From the NCBI GenBank assembly GCA_937928475.1, contig CALFVE010000182.1, positions 1-12,523 of the forward strand: a stretch of DNA of 12,523 nt, read 5' to 3'. Below, one piece after another: positions 7,307 through 12,523 of this stretch. Under the pieces are notes generated by a model. That model was not told where the DNA came from and made no database searches. It worked only from the letters and a program-made list of their open reading frames with translations. Position numbers and translations under genes: made by a program. Position 1 is the first letter of the stretch; each line of letters begins with the position of its first letter. This DNA is from an uncultured bacterium (lineage in GTDB: Bacteria; Armatimonadota; Zipacnadia; Zipacnadales; Zipacnadaceae).

Positions 7307-8044
7307 ATGACCGAAGACGACAATCCCTGGCTGAGAGTCAAGGCCTGGATTGCGCAGCATCCCGAACTGGAGCGGTGGCTGCGCTTTGTCAGCCCCGCCT
7401 TTCTCTATTCGGCGCTGGACGAGCGACTTGCCTTCGACGAGGCCCTCCGTCAGGCCTTGCACAAGCGCATTCCGGGCTTCGCGCGGCGGCGCACCCTGTG
7501 CCTGGGCGGAGCCGCCCTGGTGCTCTTCGTCAATCAGGTGGTCACGGGCGTGCTGCTGGCGGTTTACTACAAGCCCAGCACCGAGGCGGCCCTGGCGAGC
7601 CTGCGATTCGTGGAGCAGCAGGCCGCGCTGGGATTTCTCATCCGCCAAATGCATGCCTGGGGCGGCAGTCTGATGATCTTATTCGTGCTCTTACACATGG
7701 CCCGTGTCTTCTTCAACAAGGCCTATCGCCACCCCCGGGAGTTGACTTGGGTTTCCGGGACGCTCTTGCTGCTGGTGGCGCTGGCCTTCGGGTTCACAGG
7801 CTACCTGCTGCCCTGGGATCAAACCGCCTTCTGGGGGACGCTGGCGATTACCGATCTGATCGGGAAGGCGCCCTTGGTCGGCAACCTGCTGCTTACGCTC
7901 ATCTGTGGCGGGAGGCAGGTCAGCGAACTCACCATCAGCCGCTTCTTTGCGTTGCACTGTTTGGTGCTGCCCTGGGTAATGGTGCCCCTGTTGGCGGCGC
8001 ACTTCGCGATTATCCGACGATTGGGCATCTCGCAGCCCATGTAG
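7307..8044 (+). CDS. Cytochrome b6-like subunit (N-terminal half of cytochrome b)
   Basis: Dihaem membrane core of a quinol-oxidising complex. The 245-residue protein has four predicted membrane helices (about 66-86, 118-137, 148-168, 213-236). Haem b ligands are His116/His130 (spacing 14) and His217/His232 (spacing 15); the 14/15 pattern is that of b6-type rather than mitochondrial-type cytochrome b. Segments RELTWVSG, GYLLPWDQ and the final RRLGIS match b6 proteins closely. Cys65 in LCLGG aligns with Cys35 of plastid/cyanobacterial b6, which binds the extra haem ci near the Qi site. An N-terminal extension of about 60 residues precedes helix 1. AGGGGG overlapping the Rieske stop serves as ribosome site. 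The C-terminal half is encoded by the next gene, as in split b6/subunit IV systems. Confidence 0.93.
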   Translation: MTEDDNPWLRVKAWIAQHPELERWLRFVSPAFLYSALDERLAFDEALRQALHKRIPGFARRRTLCLGGAALVLFVNQVVTGVLLAVYYKPSTEAALASLRFVEQQAALGFLIRQMHAWGGSLMILFVLLHMARVFFNKAYRHPRELTWVSGTLLLLVALAFGFTGYLLPWDQTAFWGTLAITDLIGKAPLVGNLLLTLICGGRQVSELTISRFFALHCLVLPWVMVPLLAAHFAIIRRLGISQPM

Positions 8045-8056
8045 GAGGTTGCCTGG

Positions 8057-8644
8057 GTGGACTGGAGTGACCGCCAGCCCTACCCGCCCCGTTCATTGCG
8101 CGAGCGGACGAGGCGTCGGCGAGTGCCGCCGGATTACCGGTTCTGGCCCACGCAGGTGCTGGATCAGTTGATGGTGGTGCTGCTGGTGGTCGCCCTACTG
8201 GCCACCGCCGCGGTGCTAGCGCCGATTCGCCCCCTGGGGCCGGCCGATCCGCTGGCCCAGCCAGAAGCAGTCAAGCCGCAGTGGTACTTCCTGCCCTTGC
8301 ATCAACTGACGCATTATTTGCCGGGAGGCCTGGCCCTCGTCCTGGCGCTCCTGGCCGGAGTCCTGGTGCTCCTGTGGCCGTTTCTCGAACCGTCGCTGGT
8401 GCGCCTGTTCGGCAGCCAGGTCTACCGACGGTTGGGCTTGCTAGTGCTGGCGGCATTGCTCCTGCTGGGGCTGCTGGGTCTGATCTCTGATCGGTCCTTG
8501 GTCATCCTGGGCAAGCAGGTTCACTTCAACTCCTGGGGGCTGCCTGGACCGGCTCCGGTGGAGGAGGCGGACCTGGCGGTGCCGGTTGCGCCGCCGACAG
8601 CCCCCAGCCGGCCCGGGCCGCGAGACGCGCCGATGCCGCCATGA
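8057..8644 (+). CDS. Subunit-IV-like protein (C-terminal half of cytochrome b)
   Basis: Supplies the other half of the quinol-oxidation site to the b6-like subunit. The 195-residue protein has three predicted helices (about 36-56, 91-110, 126-145), as in subunit IV, flanked by a basic N-terminus and a Pro-rich C-terminal tail (about 163-195). The segment GPADPLAQPE (61-70) is typical of subunit IV. The following catalytic motif, normally PEWY, is PQWY (74-77): Gln75 replaces the Glu that takes up a proton in classical complexes. The codon is CAG in clean flanking sequence. The start is GTG at 8057, 8 bases after AGGAGG (8043-8048). Its stop overlaps the next cytochrome's ATG (ATGA), implying coupled expression with the nonahaem protein. 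Confidence 0.9.
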   Translation: MDWSDRQPYPPRSLRERTRRRRVPPDYRFWPTQVLDQLMVVLLVVALLATAAVLAPIRPLGPADPLAQPEAVKPQWYFLPLHQLTHYLPGGLALVLALLAGVLVLLWPFLEPSLVRLFGSQVYRRLGLLVLAALLLLGLLGLISDRSLVILGKQVHFNSWGLPGPAPVEEADLAVPVAPPTAPSRPGPRDAPMPP

Positions 8645-9879
8645 GGAGACGAAGCCGTCCTGCAATCGAGCGGGGCAAAGTGGTGGCGGCCGTGAGCCTA
8701 GCGCTAGCCGCGCTGGCCGGCGGGCGGCCTCCCGGCGCGGCCGCGGCCGGGTCCTCCTGCGAGATTTGTCATTCGGAGATTGCCGTAGCCTATAGGGGGA
8801 GCGCCCACGCCCAGGCCGAGATCACCTGCACCGATTGCCACGGAGGCAACCCCAGCGATCCGGAAGCTTCCGCCATGGCGTCCGGCGCAGGCTTCAAGGG
8901 CAGACCGGAACGCCGGCGGGTGCCCGAGTTCTGCGGCTCCTGCCACAGCGACCGGGCGGAGATGGCCGAGTACGGTCTCCCCACCCACCAGTTGGACGAC
9001 TACAAGCAGAGCCTACATGGCAAGGCCTGGCAACAGGGCGACACCAAAGTGGCTGTGTGTACCGACTGTCATGGGCGGCACCGGATCCTGGGCGAGAAAG
9101 ACCCCCGGAGCACCGTCTCGCGCAAGAGGGTTGCGGAGACCTGCGCCCGCTGCCATAGCGACGCCGCGCTCATGAGCCAGTATCGGCTACCGGCCACTGC
9201 CCTTCAGGAGTACCTGGCCAGCGTGCACGCCCGCGCCACGGAAAGCGGAGCCCGGGAGGCGGCGCCGACCTGTTCCACCTGTCACGCCGGCCATGCGGCG
9301 CTGCCGCCCCAGGAGCGGGATATCCCCAACGTGTGCAGTCGCTGCCACGGGCTGGTCAAAGACCTGGCGAAGGCCGGACCCCACCGGGAAGCAGTGGCCC
9401 GGGGGGTCATGTCATGCGTGAGTTGCCACGGCTATCACGGCGTAGCGGCAGCCGCCGACCGGCAACTGCTTTCCTCCTGCGGCAGTTGTCACCAGCGCTT
9501 CTCGGCCGAGGCGGAAATCGGAGATCGCCTCTATGCGGCGCTGGCCACCAGTGCCCAGCGCTACCAGTGGGCCCGCGAGACGGTGGACTGGCTGGAGCAA
9601 AACGGGGTGTTTGTGCAAGACCTGCGCGGCCGGTTGGCGGAGGCCAACATGGGGCTCCTCCAGGGCCGCAGTGACCAGCACGCCCTTGACCCAGCGGTGG
9701 TCGAGAAGGACCTGGTCATCACCGAATCGGTAGTGGATGCAGTTTGGGAGGAGATGCGCCGGTTTCAGACCTCGGCCTCCGTCCGCCGGGCTGGACTGGG
9801 CCTGTACTGGTGCTACACCGCAGTACTCCTGCTGCTACTCCACTGGCAGCGGCGGCGGAGCGTCGAGGGGCCTGATTGA
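8641..9879 (+). CDS. Nonahaem c-type cytochrome with C-terminal membrane anchor
   Basis: Predicted periplasm-facing electron acceptor for the Rieske/cytochrome b complex. The 412-residue protein has a signal peptide (hydrophobic about 13-27), nine CxxCH motifs with first Cys at 40, 63, 98, 140, 168, 211, 232, 259 and 280, a haem-free helical segment (about 290-376) and one C-terminal membrane helix (about 386-402) followed by HWQRRR, which would stay on the cytoplasmic side. Residues 97-144 and 167-215 are an internal duplication of about 70 residues (C..CHSD...M..Y.LP...L..Y..S.H, then C..CH..H). No cytochrome c1 or f gene is present, and this gene overlaps the subunit-IV-like gene, so it may take their place. 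It resembles multihaem subunits described with Rieske/cytochrome b operons in other bacteria, but I cannot assign a named family. Confidence 0.88.
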   Translation: MRRRSRPAIERGKVVAAVSLALAALAGGRPPGAAAAGSSCEICHSEIAVAYRGSAHAQAEITCTDCHGGNPSDPEASAMASGAGFKGRPERRRVPEFCGSCHSDRAEMAEYGLPTHQLDDYKQSLHGKAWQQGDTKVAVCTDCHGRHRILGEKDPRSTVSRKRVAETCARCHSDAALMSQYRLPATALQEYLASVHARATESGAREAAPTCSTCHAGHAALPPQERDIPNVCSRCHGLVKDLAKAGPHREAVARGVMSCVSCHGYHGVAAAADRQLLSSCGSCHQRFSAEAEIGDRLYAALATSAQRYQWARETVDWLEQNGVFVQDLRGRLAEANMGLLQGRSDQHALDPAVVEKDLVITESVVDAVWEEMRRFQTSASVRRAGLGLYWCYTAVLLLLLHWQRRRSVEGPD

Positions 9880-9930
9880 CCAAGGCCCGGAAGTTATGGT
9901 ACTCCCGGGCGAGGGATTCCGAGGTCGTTG

Positions 9931-12261
9931 GTGAGTCCGTACGAACTAATCCGGGCACTGCTGCGGGGATTGGGCTCCACTCCGGCCCGGGTCGCGCAAT
10001 CACTGTTCCAACTGGGGGTGGCGGCGGTGCTCCTGCTGCTGGTGGTGGGAGCAGTGGGGCTGGAGTTCAGTTCCCGCCCCCGGTTCTGTGTTACCTGTCA
10101 CTACATGCGACCGTACTACAAGTCATGGCAGGAGTCGTCGCATCGGCATGTGCGGTGCATTGATTGCCATTTTCCGCCCGGCTTGAACTTCGAGTTGCAG
10201 CGCAAGTTCCAGGCGTTGGTACAAGTGGTCAAGTACGTGACCCGACAATACGGGACGCGCCCCTGGACGCAGATTGAGGACTCGAGTTGCCTGCGCCCGG
10301 GCTGCCATCAAACGCGCCTGCTCGCCGGCAAGGTGGAGTTCAAGGGCGTGCAATTCGACCACCTGCCGCATCTAAGCCAGTTTCGCCGGGTCACCCGCCT
10401 GCGCTGCACCTCCTGTCATTCCCAGTTGGTGCAGGGCCAGCACATGACGGTGACTGAGGGGACCTGCTTCCTGTGTCACTTCAAGCATGGCTCCGGCGGA
10501 GAGGAGCCTTCCGACTGCCAGACCTGCCACCGTTTCCCCATCGGGACCAAGGACGGGTCTTTCAGCCACGAATTCGTGGAGAAGCGGGGCGTAGACTGTC
10601 AGGAGTGCCACGCCAATGTGGTCCACGGCCAGGGGGAGGTACCACGCGACCGGTGCCGACTCTGCCATGCCGAGCCGGAACGGGTTGAGCGCTACTCCGA
10701 CGTGGCCTTCGTGCACGCCAATCACGTCACCGAGCGCAAGATCGAGTGCGCGCAATGCCACAACGCTGTGGAGCACCAGACGCCTGCAGAGGACGAGCGG
10801 CTCACCTCGGAGCGCTCGGGCCTGTGCGGAAAGTGCCACCATCAGGAGCATGACCCGGTGGCCCTGCTCTACGCCGGCCGGGGAGCCGAGCATGTTTCGG
10901 GAGCGCCCGCCGCCATGTACACCGCCCAGGTCACCTGCGAGGCGTGCCACCGGACCTACACCACCTCCCAGGGTGCTCCCCAGGCGCACGCGGGGGCGGG
11001 AGGCTGCATGCTCTGTCACGGCGAGAAATACGGGGCCGATCTGGCCCGCTGGCGCGCGGAGTTCGGCGCCCCGGTCGCAGAACTAAGCGCGGCTCTGCGC
11101 AAGGCGCGGGACCTCATCGCTGCCGTCCCCCCGCAAACCTTCGGGCGGCGGCCGGCCTGGTATCTGGTAGACCGCGCGGTGCGCAACGTTGAGTTTGTGC
11201 GGGAGGCGCGAGGCCTGCACAACCCGCAATACTCCCGTCGCATCCTGGGCACAGCGGCGTTGGAGGCCAATCACGCCCTGCGCCTGGTGGGGCTGAGTTA
11301 CCGGGTGCCTCAGCCTGCCGCGGCCGCGGCCATGGTGGGCGAGGAGTGCACCACCTGCCACACGCGCACGCCGGCACCGACCATGACTGTGTACGGGCTC
11401 CGCTTCGACCACGAAAGGCACGCAACGCAGGCCAATGTGGCGTGCTCCTTCTGCCACACGGCGGCACTGCCGGAAGAGTCCAACCACGGGCGCCTGCGGC
11501 TGGGGCCGCAGGGCTGCCGGACGTGCCATGCCGGCCGCGTGGCCTCGCCACATGCGAGCGGCTGGCGCGAGAGCCACGGCGGGCGAAGGCGGCGGGAGGC
11601 CCAAGCCTGCGAGGTCTGCCATGATTCGGGGTCGTGCCTGCGCTGCCACGGGCTGACCATGCCCCACCCTCGCAACTGGGCGGCAACGCACGGCCTCAGC
11701 GCCTTGCGCGATAGTGGTGCCTGCCGGCGGTGCCATCAGGAGAGCATGTGCACCAGTTGTCACGGCCTCAGGCTGCCCCATCCGGCCAACTGGGAGCAGG
11801 CCCGACATGGCCTGGCCTACCGCAACAGCCCGGCGCTGTGCCAGCGGTGCCATCAAGGACCGGACTGCGCGAGGTGCCACCAACTGGCGATGCCCCATCC
11901 GGCCGGCTGGCTCAGCCGGCACGGAACGGCGGCAGCCGCCACGCCCGCCGCGTGCAGCAAGTGCCACCACCAGTCCGAGTGCGAGTCTTGCCACCAGAAG
12001 AGCCCGCCCGCTTCGCATGGGCCGGCCTGGTCGAGCCAGCACCCCCAAGCCGCTAGGAGTCAGTCGGCGCTATGCGCCCTCTGCCACTCAGCCAGCAAGG
12101 GTGACACTTGCCTGACCTGTCATGGCCTGCCGATGCCTCACCCGGACGATTTCGCCCTGAAGCACGCGGAGATTGCCAGTTTCGAGAAGACCGTCGTGTG
12201 CTTCCGCTGCCACGAGCTGAAGAAGACCTGCGGCGAGTGCCACGAGGTGGCCGCCAACTAG
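9931..12261 (+). CDS. Giant membrane-anchored multihaem cytochrome (26 CxxCH plus one CX4CH), NapC/NrfH-like N-terminus
   Basis: Predicted large periplasmic electron wire tethered to the inner membrane. The 776-residue protein starts with one membrane helix (about 25-45). Then comes CVTCHYM (53-59) with YKSW and a second haem site CIDCHFPPG, a layout like NapC/NrfH quinol dehydrogenases, where the Met after CxxCH can be a haem ligand. I count 26 CxxCH motifs and one CX4CH (Cys120-His126). Haem-free residues 364-472 look helical and contain ARGLHNPQYS, reminiscent of helical segments in octahaem/NrfA-type enzymes. The last 217 residues are six two-haem repeats. GTG at 9931 follows GAGG (9921-9924) by 6 bases; TTG at 9928 is a possible alternative. 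It could take electrons from the b complex or directly from quinol, and pass them to the outer-membrane conduit. No enzymatic role can be shown. Confidence 0.88.
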   Translation: MSPYELIRALLRGLGSTPARVAQSLFQLGVAAVLLLLVVGAVGLEFSSRPRFCVTCHYMRPYYKSWQESSHRHVRCIDCHFPPGLNFELQRKFQALVQVVKYVTRQYGTRPWTQIEDSSCLRPGCHQTRLLAGKVEFKGVQFDHLPHLSQFRRVTRLRCTSCHSQLVQGQHMTVTEGTCFLCHFKHGSGGEEPSDCQTCHRFPIGTKDGSFSHEFVEKRGVDCQECHANVVHGQGEVPRDRCRLCHAEPERVERYSDVAFVHANHVTERKIECAQCHNAVEHQTPAEDERLTSERSGLCGKCHHQEHDPVALLYAGRGAEHVSGAPAAMYTAQVTCEACHRTYTTSQGAPQAHAGAGGCMLCHGEKYGADLARWRAEFGAPVAELSAALRKARDLIAAVPPQTFGRRPAWYLVDRAVRNVEFVREARGLHNPQYSRRILGTAALEANHALRLVGLSYRVPQPAAAAAMVGEECTTCHTRTPAPTMTVYGLRFDHERHATQANVACSFCHTAALPEESNHGRLRLGPQGCRTCHAGRVASPHASGWRESHGGRRRREAQACEVCHDSGSCLRCHGLTMPHPRNWAATHGLSALRDSGACRRCHQESMCTSCHGLRLPHPANWEQARHGLAYRNSPALCQRCHQGPDCARCHQLAMPHPAGWLSRHGTAAAATPAACSKCHHQSECESCHQKSPPASHGPAWSSQHPQAARSQSALCALCHSASKGDTCLTCHGLPMPHPDDFALKHAEIASFEKTVVCFRCHELKKTCGECHEVAAN
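11608..12258 (+). repeat. Six tandem two-haem protein repeats in the giant cytochrome
   Basis: Units begin at bases 11608, 11722, 11839, 11953, 12073 and 12199, encoding 38, 39, 38, 40, 42 and 20 residues; the last is cut short by the stop. The shared plan is CxxCH, four to seven residues, CxxCH, then a GLxMPHP-like segment, a Trp or Phe, and a His shortly after. MPHP or LPHP is clear in units 1, 2, 3 and 5, while unit 4 has diverged to SPPASH. Twelve haems are predicted. The repeat is seen in the protein; the DNA has drifted, so this is old duplication rather than a recent expansion. Confidence 0.85.
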
Positions 12262-12300
12262 CGGATACGAGGATCTTTTGACCGAAGGAGTGACCGACGG

Positions 12301-12523
12301 ATGAGGAACGGACTAGGCCCTCGAGGCCTGATTGCCGCGGCGGCGCTCGCAATGCTGGGCCTGGCGGTGGTCGCGGGCAGAAGCCCCGCCCATGACAACG
12401 GCGAGCAACTACTGGCGTACTTGCGGGAGGCGCGCTACATCACCAGCGCCAAGTGTAAATTGTGCCACAAGACTGAGCATGGCCTGTGGGCGGAAACGCA
12501 GCATGCCAAGAACGCGGAGGCGG
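12301..12523 (+). CDS. Secreted c-type cytochrome, 3'-truncated by the window edge
   Basis: The frame starts at ATG 12301, 10 bases after AAGGAG (12285-12290), and is open to the window end, giving 74 residues. It has a signal peptide (hydrophobic about 10-26, possible cleavage after AHD or nearby). The first haem motif is CKLCH (52-56), in the context YITSAKCKLCHKTEHGLW followed by T.HAKN. This opening resembles cytochrome c554/c-prime-like multihaem proteins, in which a first CxxCH is followed by W and HAK. More haem sites are expected beyond the window but cannot be seen. It lies 39 bases after the giant cytochrome and is probably in the same operon. Confidence 0.8.
   Translation, partial: MRNGLGPRGLIAAAALAMLGLAVVAGRSPAHDNGEQLLAYLREARYITSAKCKLCHKTEHGLWAETQHAKNAEA

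Noticed and set aside
11083..12048. A 321-codon minus-strand open frame opposite the giant cytochrome
   Set aside because: It mirrors the haem repeats and shows no domain or ribosome site; 4114-4947 on the minus strand was dismissed for the same reason.
11608..12258. Regular repeats considered as a CRISPR array
   Set aside because: The period is over 110 bases, the DNA repeats are imperfect and all lie in frame as paired CxxCH units.

Overview
The window is a GC-rich stretch of bacterial DNA in which every supportable gene lies on the + strand. Gaps are short (the longest is 98 bases) and several genes overlap at stop/start codons, so it reads as one or two operons. It divides into a tetrapyrrole block (1-4001) and a multihaem cytochrome block (4075-12523). 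The host is probably a diderm with anaerobic or facultatively anaerobic respiration: one product looks like an outer-membrane beta-barrel, and the haem gene is of the siroheme-dependent (Ahb/NirJ) type. I cannot name the phylum from the sequence alone.

Tetrapyrrole block: a 5'-truncated glutamyl-tRNA reductase (hemA); a fused uroporphyrinogen-III methyltransferase/uroporphyrinogen-III synthase (cobA-hemD); and an AhbC/NirJ-like radical SAM protein with a SPASM domain. They are linked by ATGA and GTGA overlaps. Together they cover entry into tetrapyrrole synthesis, formation of precorrin-2 and a late step in turning siroheme into haem. hemB, hemC, the siroheme-forming steps, ahbA/B and ahbD are not in the window.

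Cytochrome block, in order: a decahaem DmsE/MtrA-family cytochrome; a predicted MtrB/PioB-like barrel carrying two CxxCH motifs at its N-terminus; a Rieske protein; a cytochrome b6-like subunit; a subunit-IV-like subunit; a nonahaem cytochrome with a C-terminal membrane anchor; a 776-residue membrane-anchored cytochrome with 26 CxxCH motifs plus one CX4CH; and the start of another secreted cytochrome. I count 48 CxxCH motifs between 4075 and the window end.

Model (inference): a quinol-oxidising Rieske/cytochrome b complex, with multihaem cytochromes replacing cytochrome c1 or f, passes electrons across the periplasm to an MtrA/MtrB-like conduit through the outer membrane. The haem genes upstream would supply cofactor. 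The most unusual point is in the Rieske/b complex. The Rieske protein has Asp where the second cluster-binding His should be (CPCD for CPCH), and the subunit-IV-like protein has PQWY for PEWY. Both are Qo-site residues that bind quinol and carry protons in classical bc complexes, and both are changed in the same operon.
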